Source of the DNA: Streptomyces sp. LUP47B
GTDB lineage: Bacteria; Actinomycetota; Actinomycetes; Streptomycetales; Streptomycetaceae
Length of the DNA stretch: 64,000 bases
NCBI RefSeq assembly: GCF_001746295.1
Contig: NZ_MJAH01000024.1
Coordinates: 72,262-136,261, forward strand
Reading direction: 5' to 3'
Below, piece after piece: positions 16,997-25,898 of the stretch; positions within the stretch are counted from its first letter, which is position 1, and every line of letters starts with the position of its first letter. The position numbers and the translations under genes were made by a program. The notes below the pieces were generated by a model. That model was not told the DNA's origin, did not search any database, and was given only the letters and a program-made list of their open reading frames with translations.

Positions 16997-18280
16997 GTGA
17001 AGCGCAAGCTGGCAGCCGCGATCGGTATCGCGGGCATGGTGGTCTCCGTCGCGGCATGTGGGAACAGCGACAGCGGAAGTTCGGACAACAGCGGCGCCGA
17101 CGCCAAGGAGCTGACCGTCTGGCTCACCGTCGACGCTCAGAACAACTGGCCCGGGCTGGTGAAGGCCGCGGACGCCGCGGTCCAGAAGAAGCACCCCGGC
17201 ATCAAGATCAACCACGAGTACTACGGCTGGCCGGACAAGAACACCAAGCTCGACGCGGTCCTCGCCACCGACAAGGCCCCCGACGTGGTCGAGATGGGCA
17301 ACACCGAGATGCTGGGCTACATGGTCAAGGGCGCCTTCGCACCCCTGGACCCGTCGAAGTTCACCAGCTCGGCCGCCTGGCTCGACGGTCTCAAGGCCTC
17401 GGTGTCCTACGACGGCAAGACCTACGGCGTCCCCTACTACGCGGGTGGCCGCGTCGGCAACTGGCGCAAGGACGTCTTCGCCTCGGTCGGCGTCAAGTCC
17501 ACCCCGAAGACCTACGCGGAGCTCACCGCCGCCCTGGACAAGGTCCAGAAGAAGGAGGGTGACAAGTTCTCCGCCTGGTACCAGCCCACCCGTGACTGGT
17601 ACGCGGCCATGTCCTTCGTCTACGACGCCGGCGGCTCCATCGCCAAGGAGGACGGCGGCCAGTGGAAGGGCAACCTCTCCTCGCCGGAGTCCATCAAGGG
17701 CCTCACCGAGTTCAAGAACGTCGTCGACAAGTACATGCACGGCGACAAGACCAAGGACGAGAACGACCGTTACATCGTCTACGGCCAGGGCAAGTCCGGC
17801 ATGATCTTCGGCGCGGCCTGGGAGGGCGCGACCTCCGCCGACCCGAAGAACGACAAGACCGGCAAGCTCAAGGACAACCTCGAGAACTTCGTGATGCCGG
17901 GTCCCTCCGGCAAGAACCTGCCCGTCTTCCTGGGCGGTTCGGACCTCGCCGTCCCGGTGAAGTCCAAGGCGCAGGCCGTCGCCGCCGAGTGGATCAACGC
18001 CTTCACGGGTCCCTCGGGCCAGAAGGGCCTGATGGCCAAGGGCAACCTGCCCAACAACAAGACCGACCTCGCCACCCTGAAGAACGACCCGGCGACCGCG
18101 GTCCCGGCCACCGCGGCCGAGTCCAACTGGTTCGTCCCGATGGCGCCCGGCTGGGGCCAGGTCGAGAAGGCGCAGGTCCTGCAGAACATGCTGCAGAACA
18201 TCGGCACCGGCAAGAAGTCGGTCGAGGCCGCCGCCAAGGAGGCGGACGCCGCGATCGACAAGGTCATCAACAGCAAGTGA
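16997..18280 (+). CDS. dasA: DasA, N,N'-diacetylchitobiose-binding lipoprotein
   Basis: This 427-residue family-1 extracellular solute-binding protein delivers chitobiose to the DasBC permease. The lipoprotein signal peptide ends at VAAC, followed by a Ser/Gly/Asp linker. The body has the usual ELTVWLTVDAQNNWPG first strand and the EKAQVLQNMLQNIGTG C-terminal helix. I start at GTG 16997, which follows GAGGAGGG; an earlier in-frame start would break the signal peptide. In Streptomyces the ATPase for this importer is MsiK, encoded elsewhere; no ATPase gene lies in this cluster. DasR sites precede the gene and a hairpin separates it from dasB. Confidence 0.93.
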   Translation: MKRKLAAAIGIAGMVVSVAACGNSDSGSSDNSGADAKELTVWLTVDAQNNWPGLVKAADAAVQKKHPGIKINHEYYGWPDKNTKLDAVLATDKAPDVVEMGNTEMLGYMVKGAFAPLDPSKFTSSAAWLDGLKASVSYDGKTYGVPYYAGGRVGNWRKDVFASVGVKSTPKTYAELTAALDKVQKKEGDKFSAWYQPTRDWYAAMSFVYDAGGSIAKEDGGQWKGNLSSPESIKGLTEFKNVVDKYMHGDKTKDENDRYIVYGQGKSGMIFGAAWEGATSADPKNDKTGKLKDNLENFVMPGPSGKNLPVFLGGSDLAVPVKSKAQAVAAEWINAFTGPSGQKGLMAKGNLPNNKTDLATLKNDPATAVPATAAESNWFVPMAPGWGQVEKAQVLQNMLQNIGTGKKSVEAAAKEADAAIDKVINSK

Positions 18281-18286
18281 CCGCCG

Positions 18287-18318
18287 GCAGGGCCCCGTTG
18301 AGACCGGCGGGGCCCTGC
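18287..18318 (+). terminator. Intercistronic hairpin between dasA and dasB
   Basis: A perfect 10-bp stem (GCAGGGCCCC at 18287-18296 with GGGGCCCTGC at 18309-18318) closes a 12-base loop just after the dasA stop. It can act as an attenuator or 3' stabiliser that lets the binding protein be made in excess of the permease. Confidence 0.7.
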
Positions 18319-18379
18319 TTCCCGTACTACGTGCGGGCTTTGCCTTCGTACGACCAGAGGGACCGCTGAGGAGCGCGCC

Positions 18380-19360
18380 ATGAGTGCCGCAGACACGACC
18401 ACCCCCACCGAGGTGCCGCCGCCGATGTCGGTACCACCGCCGTCCAGGCCGGTTCTGCCGCGCAGAAAGCGGACCTTCAACGCCACCCCCTGGCTCCTGC
18501 TCGCCCCCTGTCTGCTGATCCTGGTGCTGGTCCTCGGCTATCCGCTGGTCCGCTTGGTCACACTGTCCTTCCAGAAGTTCGGACAGTCCCAGCTGTGGGG
18601 CTTCCTGCCCGCCGACTGGATCGGATTCGACAACTTCACGGGCGTCCTCGACGACGGCGAGTTCTGGGCCGTCGTCGTCCGGACCGTCGTCTTCGCGGCC
18701 GGCTGCGTGATCTTCACGATGGTCGCCGGCATGCTCATCGCCCTGCTGCTCCAGCGGGTCTCCGGCTGGGTGAAGACCCTCGTCAACATCGCGCTGGTGG
18801 CCAGCTGGGGCATGCCGATCATCGTCGCCACCACGGTCTTCAAGTGGCTGTTCGACGCGGACTACGGCATCCTCAACGCGCTGCTCAGCAAGCTGCCCGG
18901 GGTCGAGATGATCGGCCACAACTGGTTCGCGAGCGGTCCCCAGGGCCTGGCCGTGATCATGCTGCTCGTGGTGTGGGGCGCGGTGCCCTTCGTCGTGATC
19001 ACCCTGAGCGCCGGGCTCACCCAGGTCCCGGCCGAGCTGGAGGAGGCGGCCCGGCTGGACGGCGCGGGCGCGTGGGGCATCTTCCGGTACGTCACCCTGC
19101 CGATCCTCAAGCCGCTCATCGTGATGCTGACGACCCTCTCGGTCATCTGGGACATGGGCGTCTTCCCCCAGGTGTTCGTCATGCGGGGCGGCCACCCGGA
19201 GCCGGAGTTCCAGATCCTGACGACGTATTCGTACGACCGCGCCTTCGTGGTCAACGACTACGGGCAGGGCTCGGCGATCGCCCTCATCACCGTGCTCCTG
19301 CTGCTCGGGGTCGTCGCCGTCTACATGCGCCAGATGCTGAAGATCGGAGAGGTCGAATGA
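18380..19360 (+). CDS. dasB: DasB, sugar ABC transporter permease
   Basis: This 326-residue MalF-type permease has a Pro-rich N-terminus, six predicted helices, and the ATPase-contact EAA loop EEAARLDGAGAWGIFRYVTL near residue 220. A TGAGGAG site precedes ATG 18380. It overlaps dasC by 4 nt (ATGA). With DasC it should form the membrane channel for chitobiose. Confidence 0.93.
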   Translation: MSAADTTTPTEVPPPMSVPPPSRPVLPRRKRTFNATPWLLLAPCLLILVLVLGYPLVRLVTLSFQKFGQSQLWGFLPADWIGFDNFTGVLDDGEFWAVVVRTVVFAAGCVIFTMVAGMLIALLLQRVSGWVKTLVNIALVASWGMPIIVATTVFKWLFDADYGILNALLSKLPGVEMIGHNWFASGPQGLAVIMLLVVWGAVPFVVITLSAGLTQVPAELEEAARLDGAGAWGIFRYVTLPILKPLIVMLTTLSVIWDMGVFPQVFVMRGGHPEPEFQILTTYSYDRAFVVNDYGQGSAIALITVLLLLGVVAVYMRQMLKIGEVE

Positions 19361-20232
19361 CCATCATGGACGCCGTTGCCAGGACAGGGGGCGGCACGGG
19401 GCGCACCTCGAGGCCCCGGAAGTCCAAGGCCGGCTGGAACCTCCTCGGTCTCCTCGTCTTCGTCACCGCCGGCTTCCCCGTCTACTGGATGCTGAACACG
19501 GCGTTCAAGCCGGCGAAGGACGCCATCGACCCGGACCCGAGCCTGCTGCCGACGGGGCTGACGCTGAGCAACTTCAGCCGCGCACTGGACATCGCCGACT
19601 TCTGGGGCCCGGTCGGCCGCAGTCTGATCGTCTCCCTGTCGGTCGTGGCGATCGGCGTCGTGGTCGGCACCCTGGCCGCCCTCGCCATCTCCCGCTTCGC
19701 CTTCCGCGGCCGCAAGATCGTGATCGTGGGCATCCTCGCGGTCCAGATGGTCCCCCTGGTCGCGATGATCATCCCGGTCTTCCTGCTCCTCAACGACCTG
19801 GACCAGTACGACAAGTTGTCGGGCCTGATCATCACGTACCTGACCTTCATCCTCCCCTTCACGGTGTGGACGCTGCGCGGCTTCATCGTCAACATCCCGA
19901 AGGAGCTGGAGGAGGCGGCGATGGTCGACGGCTGCTCGCCCACGGGCGCCTTCCTGCGGGTGGTCTTCCCGCTGCTGGCCCCCGGCATGGTCGCCACCTC
20001 GGTCTACGCCTTCATCCAGGCCTGGAACGAGTACCTCTACGCCCTCATGCTGCTCAGCCAGAAGAACCAGACCGCGACCGTCTGGCTCGGCAACTTCACC
20101 ACCAAACACGGCACCGAATACGCCCCGATGATGGCCGGTTCCACCATGATGGCCGTGCCGATCGTGGTCCTCTTCCTCCTCGTCCAGCGCAAGATGGCCG
20201 CGGGCCTCACCGCGGGCGCCGTGAAGGGATAA
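19357..20232 (+). CDS. dasC: DasC, sugar ABC transporter permease
   Basis: This 291-residue MalG-type permease starts at ATG 19357, overlapping the dasB stop. It has six predicted helices and the EAA loop EEAAMVDGCSPTGAFLRVVF near residue 185. The gene is followed after 8 bp by the hexosaminidase gene, so import and cleavage of chitobiose are co-transcribed. Confidence 0.93.
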   Translation: MTIMDAVARTGGGTGRTSRPRKSKAGWNLLGLLVFVTAGFPVYWMLNTAFKPAKDAIDPDPSLLPTGLTLSNFSRALDIADFWGPVGRSLIVSLSVVAIGVVVGTLAALAISRFAFRGRKIVIVGILAVQMVPLVAMIIPVFLLLNDLDQYDKLSGLIITYLTFILPFTVWTLRGFIVNIPKELEEAAMVDGCSPTGAFLRVVFPLLAPGMVATSVYAFIQAWNEYLYALMLLSQKNQTATVWLGNFTTKHGTEYAPMMAGSTMMAVPIVVLFLLVQRKMAAGLTAGAVKG

Positions 20233-20240
20233 CGCCCCCG

Positions 20241-21725
20241 ATGACGACATTCGCCAGCGGCACAGACACGCTGACCCGCGACGCGCTGACCGTCCTGCAG
20301 CCCGGCTTCACCGGCACCACCGCCCCCGACTGGCTGCTGCGCCGCCTCGGCGAGGGCCTCGCCTCGGTCGGCCTGTTCGGCCGCAACATCGCCTCGCCGG
20401 AACAACTGACCGCCCTGACGGCCCAGTTGCGCGCCGAACGCGACGACGTCCTGGTTGCCATCGACGAGGAGGGCGGTGACGTCACCCGCCTGGAGGTGCG
20501 CACCGGCTCGTCCTTCCCCGGCAACCACGCCCTCGGCGCGGTGGACGACGTGGAACTGACACGTCAGGTGGCCGCGGAACTGGGCCGCCGTCTCGCGGCC
20601 TGCGGGGTCAACCTCAACTGGGCCCCTTCGGCCGACGTGAACTCGAACCCGTCCAACCCGGTGATCGGCGTGCGTTCCTTCGGCGCCTCCTCGAAGCTGG
20701 TCGCCCGCCACACCGCCGCCTACGTGAGCGGCCTCCAGTCGGCGGGCGTGGCGGCCTGCACCAAGCACTTCCCGGGCCACGGCGACACGGCGGTCGACTC
20801 CCACCACGCGCTCCCGCGCATCGACGTGGACACCTCTGTCCTGGGATCGCGTGAACTCTCCCCGTTCCGCGCGGCCATCGCCGCCGGAACCCGCGCGGTG
20901 ATGACCGCCCACATCCTGGTCCCGGCCCTGGACCCGGACCGCCCGGCCACGTTGTCCGGCCAGGTGCTGACCGACCTGCTCCGCGGCGAACTCGGCTACA
21001 CCGGCCTCATCGTCACCGACGGCATGGAGATGCAGGCCATCGCCGGCACCTACGGCATCGAGCGTGGGAGCGTCCTGGCCATCGCCGCCGGCGCGGACGC
21101 GATCTGCGTGGGCGGCGGTCTGGCCGACGACGAGACGGTACGGCGCCTGCGCGACGCCCTGGTCTCGGCGGTGCGCTCGGGCGAACTCCCCGAGGAGCGG
21201 CTCGCGCAAGCCGCGGAGCGCGTGCGCACGCTGGCCCACTGGACGGCGGCCGGCGCGGCCGACGCACAGCTGCCGGCCGACGAGGAGGTGGGGCTGCGCG
21301 CGGCCCGAAGGGCGTTGCGCATCACCGGCGCCGACGGCTTCACCCCGCTCACCACGGCGCCCTACGTCGCCGCCTTCACCCCGGTGGCCAATGTGGCCGT
21401 CGGCGACGAGACCCCCTGGGGGGTCGCCGCCGAACTCGCCCGTGTGCTCCCGGGCACGGAAACGGGCAGCTTCGCCGGCGAGGACGCGGGCCTCGCCACC
21501 CTGGCCGCGGCCGGCCCCCGCCGCGTCGTGGCCGTGGTGCGCGACGAACACCGCCACCCTTGGATGGGAGCGGCCCTGGACACCGTCCTCAGGACCCGCC
21601 CGGACACGATCGTGATCGAAATGGGCCTCCCCGAGGCCCCCGCCCGAGGAGCCCTGCACATCGCGACCCACGGCGCCGCCCGGGTCTGCGCCAGAGCGGC
21701 GGCGGAGATCATCGCGGGGGAGTAG
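20241..21725 (+). CDS. GH3 beta-N-acetylhexosaminidase
   Basis: This 494-residue enzyme has the NagZ-type signature KHFPGHGDTAVDSHHALP beginning at K175, which contains the catalytic His-Asp dyad, and the nucleophile Asp260 in VTDGMEM. There is no signal peptide, so it acts in the cytoplasm on imported N,N'-diacetylchitobiose or on recycled muropeptides. It is the last gene of the dasABC unit (8-bp gap from dasC) and corresponds by position to the gene called dasD in S. coelicolor. The ~150-residue C-terminal extension is typical of the longer actinobacterial GH3 enzymes. A 28-bp hairpin follows. Confidence 0.9.
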   Translation: MTTFASGTDTLTRDALTVLQPGFTGTTAPDWLLRRLGEGLASVGLFGRNIASPEQLTALTAQLRAERDDVLVAIDEEGGDVTRLEVRTGSSFPGNHALGAVDDVELTRQVAAELGRRLAACGVNLNWAPSADVNSNPSNPVIGVRSFGASSKLVARHTAAYVSGLQSAGVAACTKHFPGHGDTAVDSHHALPRIDVDTSVLGSRELSPFRAAIAAGTRAVMTAHILVPALDPDRPATLSGQVLTDLLRGELGYTGLIVTDGMEMQAIAGTYGIERGSVLAIAAGADAICVGGGLADDETVRRLRDALVSAVRSGELPEERLAQAAERVRTLAHWTAAGAADAQLPADEEVGLRAARRALRITGADGFTPLTTAPYVAAFTPVANVAVGDETPWGVAAELARVLPGTETGSFAGEDAGLATLAAAGPRRVVAVVRDEHRHPWMGAALDTVLRTRPDTIVIEMGLPEAPARGALHIATHGAARVCARAAAEIIAGE

Positions 21726-21735
21726 GGCCGCAGCG

Positions 21736-21796
21736 GGGTTGTATGCGCAAAGGTGCCGGTCCCTCGACGGGACCGGCACCTTTGCGCATACAACCC
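21736..21796. terminator. 28-bp perfect-stem bidirectional terminator
   Basis: Arms 21736-21763 and 21769-21796 are exact inverted repeats around the 5-base loop TCGAC. The structure fills the gap between the convergent hexosaminidase (ends 21725) and nagB (ends 21816) genes, so it can terminate both. Confidence 0.92.
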
Positions 21797-21815
21797 TGGA
21801 GCCGAGAGGACCGCC

Positions 21816-22601
21816 CTAGATCCCCTGCCAGTCCGGCTTGTTGACGAACGTGTGCCGGAAGTAGTCCGCCAGCTTCAGCTTGGACGCGGCACCCTCGTCG
21901 ACCACAACGGTCGCGTGCGGATGCAGCTGGAGCGCCGACGCGGGACACACCGCGGCAACCGGCCCCTCCACGGTCGCCGCGACCGCGTCGGCCTTGCCCT
22001 CACCCGTGGCGAGCAGCACCAGATGCCGAGCCTCCAGGATGGTTCCGATGCCCTGGGTGATGACGTGATGCGGGACCTGCTCGATGTCCCCGTCGAAGAA
22101 CCGCGCGTTGTCCACCCGGGTCTGCTCGGTCAAGGTCTTGATCCGGGTCCGCGAGGCCAGCGAGGAACACGGCTCGTTGAACCCGATGTGCCCGTCCGTC
22201 CCGATCCCGAGCAACTGCAGATCGACGCCCCCGGCGGCGGCCAGCGCCGAGTCGTAGGCCTCACAGGCGCCGGGGATGTCCTCCGCCGTGCCGTCCGGCC
22301 CCATGAAGGAGGACATCGGTACCCCCAGCGGCTCCAGCACCTCGCGCCGCAGCACCGAACGGTACGACTCCGGATGCTCGGCCGGCAGCCCCACGTACTC
22401 GTCGAGCTGGGCTATCCGCGCCCGCGAGGCGTCCACGGCACCGGAGCGCACCTCGGTCGCCAGCGCCTCGTAGACGGGCAGCGGGGTCGAGCCGGTCGCC
22501 ACGCCGAGCAGGGCGTCGGGCTTGCGTCGGAGCAGCTGGGCCATGGCCCCGGCGATGAGCTCGCCACCCGCCTTGGCATCCGGAACGATGACAACTTCCA
22601 C
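21816..22601 (-). CDS. nagB: Glucosamine-6-phosphate deaminase
   Basis: This 261-residue enzyme converts glucosamine-6-phosphate to fructose-6-phosphate and ammonia, linking chitin use to glycolysis and consuming the DasR effector. Motifs are the phosphate loop GVATGSTPLPVY, DEYVGL, and GIGTDGHIGFNEP with the Asp/His/Glu active-site group. GTG 22601 gives exactly the family length; the frame remains open far upstream to 23948 but that is antisense to the SIS gene. A DasR site at 22651-22666 precedes it. Confidence 0.95.
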   Translation of the reverse strand: MEVVIVPDAKAGGELIAGAMAQLLRRKPDALLGVATGSTPLPVYEALATEVRSGAVDASRARIAQLDEYVGLPAEHPESYRSVLRREVLEPLGVPMSSFMGPDGTAEDIPGACEAYDSALAAAGGVDLQLLGIGTDGHIGFNEPCSSLASRTRIKTLTEQTRVDNARFFDGDIEQVPHHVITQGIGTILEARHLVLLATGEGKADAVAATVEGPVAAVCPASALQLHPHATVVVDEGAASKLKLADYFRHTFVNKPDWQGI

Positions 22602-22650
22602 GCTGGGCCTGCCGATCTGAGGAAACGGTCTGATCTGGAGAAACGGTCTG

Positions 22651-22666
22651 AGTGGTTTAGACCAAT
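22651..22666. promoter_or_regulatory. DasR responsive element (dre) 4, between nagB and the SIS gene
   Basis: AGTGGTTTAGACCAAT matches 13 of 16 dre positions. It lies 50 bp before nagB and 110 bp before the divergent SIS gene, so it may control both. Two imperfect copies of an 18-bp unit ending AAACGGTCTG (about 22613-22650) adjoin it. Confidence 0.82.
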
Positions 22667-22775
22667 CTAACAGAATCGGGTTCCCGGGCCCAGGTCCACG
22701 AAAGCCATCACCGTGCCACATCTCGGACAGGCCCATTCCACGCGGTGGAGCGGGAGGAGGAGTGGAATAGGAGTC

Positions 22776-23849
22776 ATGAGCACCGTCACGACAGCCGACC
22801 CCCAGAGCGAACTGCCCGGCCGGATCATGGCCCGCGAGATGGCCGAACAGCCCGCCGTCCTGCGCCGCATCCTGGACGAGGGCGCCCCGGCGATCCGCAA
22901 GGTCGCCCAGGAGATCGCCGCCCGCGCACCCCGCTTCGTCCTGCTGACAGCCCGCGGCACCTCCGACAACGCCGCCCTCTACGCCAAATACCTCCTCGAG
23001 ATCCGCCTCGGGCTGCCCTGCGGCCTGACCTCCATGTCGACCACCACCGCCTACGGGGCCCGCCCCGACCTCACCGACGTCCTGGTCGTCACCGTCAGTC
23101 AGTCCGGCGGCTCCCCGGACCTGGTGGCCTCGACCCGGGCCGCCCGCGCGGCCGGCGCCATCACCCTCGCGGTGACCAACAATCCCGGCTCCCCGCTGGC
23201 CGGCGTCTCCGAATACCACGTCGACATCATGGCCGGACCGGAGAAGGCCCTCCCCGCGACCAAGACGTATACGGCCTCCCTCCTCGCCCTCTATCTCTTC
23301 GTCGAAGGTCTGCGCGGCGGCGACGGCGCTCCCGCCCAGGTGCTGCCGGACCTGGCCGCCGGGCTGCTCGCCCGGCAGGACGAGGTCCGCGCCCTCGCCG
23401 CCCGCTACCGCTTCGCCGAGCGCATGGTGATCACCTCCCGCGGCTACGGCTATCCCACCGCCAAGGAGGCCGCCCTCAAGCTGATGGAGACCAGCTACAT
23501 CCCCGCGCTCGCCTACTCGGGTGCCGACCTGCTGCACGGCCCCCTCGCCATGGTCGACAACGTCTCGCCGGTCATCGCGGTCGTCACCGACGGCAAGGGC
23601 GGCGAGGCCCTCCAGCCCGTCCTCGACCGGCTGCGCGGCCGGGGTGCGGACCTGGTCGTGGTTGGCCCCCGGAGCCGGGTCGAGCACGCCTCGGCCGGCT
23701 TCGTCCTGCCGACCGAGAACGTGGCCGAGGAGGTCCAGCCCGTCCTGGAGATCATCCCTCTCCAGCTCCTGGCCTACGAGGTCACCATCGCCCGCGGCCA
23801 GGACCCGGACGCACCGCGAGCACTCGCGAAGGTGACGGAGACGCACTGA
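22776..23849 (+). CDS. SIS-domain sugar-phosphate isomerase/deaminase (GlmS-like without glutaminase)
   Basis: This 357-residue protein has two sugar isomerase (SIS) domains (about residues 45-180 and 205-340), with TARGTSDNAALYAKY and the VTVSQSGGSPD loop in the first and SRGYGYPTAKEAALKLMET in the second. It lacks the N-terminal glutaminase of GlmS. Divergent pairing with nagB across a DasR site suggests a role in amino-sugar phosphate metabolism, such as a GlmS-like deaminase/isomerase; the exact substrate is inference. AGGAG precedes ATG 22776. Confidence 0.87.
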   Translation: MSTVTTADPQSELPGRIMAREMAEQPAVLRRILDEGAPAIRKVAQEIAARAPRFVLLTARGTSDNAALYAKYLLEIRLGLPCGLTSMSTTTAYGARPDLTDVLVVTVSQSGGSPDLVASTRAARAAGAITLAVTNNPGSPLAGVSEYHVDIMAGPEKALPATKTYTASLLALYLFVEGLRGGDGAPAQVLPDLAAGLLARQDEVRALAARYRFAERMVITSRGYGYPTAKEAALKLMETSYIPALAYSGADLLHGPLAMVDNVSPVIAVVTDGKGGEALQPVLDRLRGRGADLVVVGPRSRVEHASAGFVLPTENVAEEVQPVLEIIPLQLLAYEVTIARGQDPDAPRALAKVTETH

Positions 23850-24387
23850 ACCCGGACTGCCGCGAGCTCGGTGACCACTCAGGGTGCCACTGCCGTGGCG
23901 CCGCCCGCAGGGCTGCGCCGGGCGCAATCGCGCACGGCATGTCCCCACAGGCGTGCGACGGCGCGAGCCGGGAGGAGTTGGAGGCGGTCGCGGAAATTGC
24001 CATGGCTATCTGGCCCCGCACATGAACCCACACGCGTTAGGCTGCGTGGTGGTTGTCAGGGCGTCCGACCAGTTGACTCCCGTGAGGGAAAGCTCCAACA
24101 ACTAACAGGCTCCAACGCATGGACACACCTAGTGGTCTAGTCCACAATTGAACGCGTGACTTCCGTCTTCCCCGCACAGGAAGGCGGACCGAGGAACCGG
24201 AGCTCTCTGCCCTGACTGCCCCGGGTCCTCATCCTCGGCCGACCGGGACCGCACACCCCACGGCCGAAGTTGCTCCGGGCTGCGGTGCCGGGAAGGCTGA
24301 GGGTCCTTCCCAGGCGCCGCGGCCCGCGGGTGTTCTCGGGCCCGGTGTTTTTAGGTCACTCACATACCCCCAGGTACGCTCGCACCT
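23850..24387. other. 538-bp spacer with a DasR-like site
   Basis: No convincing gene is seen. A short frame at 23939-24025 reads MSPQACDGASREELEAVAEI..., which vaguely recalls AhpD-type helices but is only 28 residues. The notable element is the dre-like palindrome at 24131-24146. The last ~30 bp hold the kinase promoter. Confidence 0.5.
24131..24146. promoter_or_regulatory. DasR-like palindrome (dre) 5
   Basis: AGTGGTCTAGTCCACA matches 13 of 16 dre positions and is a near-perfect palindrome. The nearest downstream gene is the histidine kinase starting 241 bp later; the SIS gene ends 282 bp upstream. Confidence 0.72.
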
Positions 24388-25863
24388 GTGCCCTCCATGA
24401 ACGAACTGGTCCGCCAGCACACCGCCCTCGACGACTCCGACCTCGAGTGGCTGCATCTGCTGGTGTCGGAGTGGCAGTTGCTCTCCGACCTCTCCTTCGC
24501 CGACCTCGTTCTGTGGGTCCCCACCCGTGACGGCACCCGCTATGTCTCCGTCGCCCAGATGCGGCCCAACACCGGCCCCACCTCCTACCAGGACGACATG
24601 GTCGGCCACCTCGTCCCGCGGGGCCGCCGCCCGCTGCTGGACGCGGCGCTCGACGAGGGCCGGATCGTGCGCGAGGGGGACCCGGAGTGGCGCGAGGAGG
24701 TCCCGGTCCGTGTCGAGTCGATTCCGGTACGACGGGAGGGGCGTGTCCTCGGTGTCATCGCGCGCAACACCAACCTGCTCACCGTGCGCACCCCGAGCCG
24801 TCTCGAACTGACCTATCTGCAGAGCGCGTCGGACCTGGCGCAGATGATCGCGGCCGGCTCCTTCCCGTTCCCCAACCAGCAGATGGACATGGACGCCGCC
24901 CCGCGCGTCGGCGACGGGCTGATCAGGCTGGACGCGGACGGCATCGTCCAGTACGCCTCCCCGAACGCCCTGTCCGCGTACCACCGCATGGGCCTCGCCT
25001 CCGACCTCGTCGGCCAGCACCTCGGCAGGACCACCGCCGAACTGGCCCCGACCCGCGGCCCGGTGGACGAGGCGCTCGCCAAGGTCGCCAGCGGCTGGGC
25101 GCCCCGTGAGTTCGAGATCGAGGCGCACGACGGGGTCATCCAGTTCCGGGCGATTCCGCTCAAGCCCAAGGGCACCCGCATCGGTTCGCTGGTCCTGCTA
25201 CGGGACGTGACCGAACTGCGCCGACGCGAGCGCGAGTTGATCACCAAGGACGCGACCATCCGGGAGATCCACCACCGGGTGAAGAACAACCTCCAGACGG
25301 TGGCGGCCCTGCTCCGCCTCCAGGCCCGGCGCATCGAGTCCGACCGTGGCCGGGAGGCCCTCGAAGAGGCGGTACGGCGGGTCGGCTCCATCGCCATCGT
25401 GCACGAGACGCTCTCTCAGAACCTGGACGAGCGCGTGGAGTTCGACGAGATCGCCGACCGGGTGCTCGCGATGGTCGCCGAGATCTCCCCGGGCAAGGTC
25501 ACCGGCCGACGCAGCGGACGCTTCGGCATCCTGGACGCCGAGGTCGCCACCCCACTGTCGATGGTCCTGACGGAAATCCTGCAGAACGCCCTGGAGCACG
25601 GATTCCGCGAGGGCGAGACCGGCACGGTCGAGGTCTCGGCCGTCCGCGGCGGCACCACGAAGGAGGCCCGCCTCCTCGTGACCGTCCAGGACGACGGTGT
25701 CGGTCTGCCCGAGGGCTTCGACCCGCACACCGGGGGCAACCTGGGCCTGCAGATCGTACGGACGCTGGTGGAGGGCGAGTTGGGCGGTACGTTCGACATG
25801 GTCCCGGCACCGGAGGGCGGCACCCGGGTGATCCTGGACGTACCGGTGCTGGCGCACAAGTAG
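24388..25863 (+). CDS. PdtaS-like cytosolic sensor histidine kinase
   Basis: This 491-residue protein has no membrane segments. Residues about 5-150 form a GAF-like sensor, 170-275 a PAS domain, then a HisKA_2-type phosphoacceptor box (REIHHRVKNNLQTVAALL) and an HATPase domain with N-box LTEILQNALEHGF and G-box DDGVGLPEGF. This layout matches mycobacterial PdtaS, which phosphorylates the RNA-binding antiterminator PdtaR; the partner would be encoded elsewhere. The GTG start at 24388 is 7 nt after TACGCT, so the message is probably leaderless; ATG 24397 is an alternative. A DasR-like site lies 241 bp upstream. Confidence 0.88.
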   Translation: MPSMNELVRQHTALDDSDLEWLHLLVSEWQLLSDLSFADLVLWVPTRDGTRYVSVAQMRPNTGPTSYQDDMVGHLVPRGRRPLLDAALDEGRIVREGDPEWREEVPVRVESIPVRREGRVLGVIARNTNLLTVRTPSRLELTYLQSASDLAQMIAAGSFPFPNQQMDMDAAPRVGDGLIRLDADGIVQYASPNALSAYHRMGLASDLVGQHLGRTTAELAPTRGPVDEALAKVASGWAPREFEIEAHDGVIQFRAIPLKPKGTRIGSLVLLRDVTELRRRERELITKDATIREIHHRVKNNLQTVAALLRLQARRIESDRGREALEEAVRRVGSIAIVHETLSQNLDERVEFDEIADRVLAMVAEISPGKVTGRRSGRFGILDAEVATPLSMVLTEILQNALEHGFREGETGTVEVSAVRGGTTKEARLLVTVQDDGVGLPEGFDPHTGGNLGLQIVRTLVEGELGGTFDMVPAPEGGTRVILDVPVLAHK

Positions 25864-25898
25864 ATCCGCGCACGGACCGGGGCACCGGCACAGCAAAA

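Noticed and set aside
16925..19195. A 756-residue open frame on the minus strand opposite dasA/dasB.
   Set aside because: Product is Gly/Arg/Val/Asp/His low-complexity with no domain; it mirrors the codon bias of dasA and dasB, which are clear genes.
22602..23948. Upstream extension of the nagB frame to 23948.
   Set aside because: It is antisense to the SIS gene and would put over 440 unrelated residues before a NagB of normal length.
23939..24025. Short frame with AhpD-like wording (GASREELEAVAEIAMAI).
   Set aside because: Only 28 residues, no ribosome site and no active-site Cys; not enough for a gene call.
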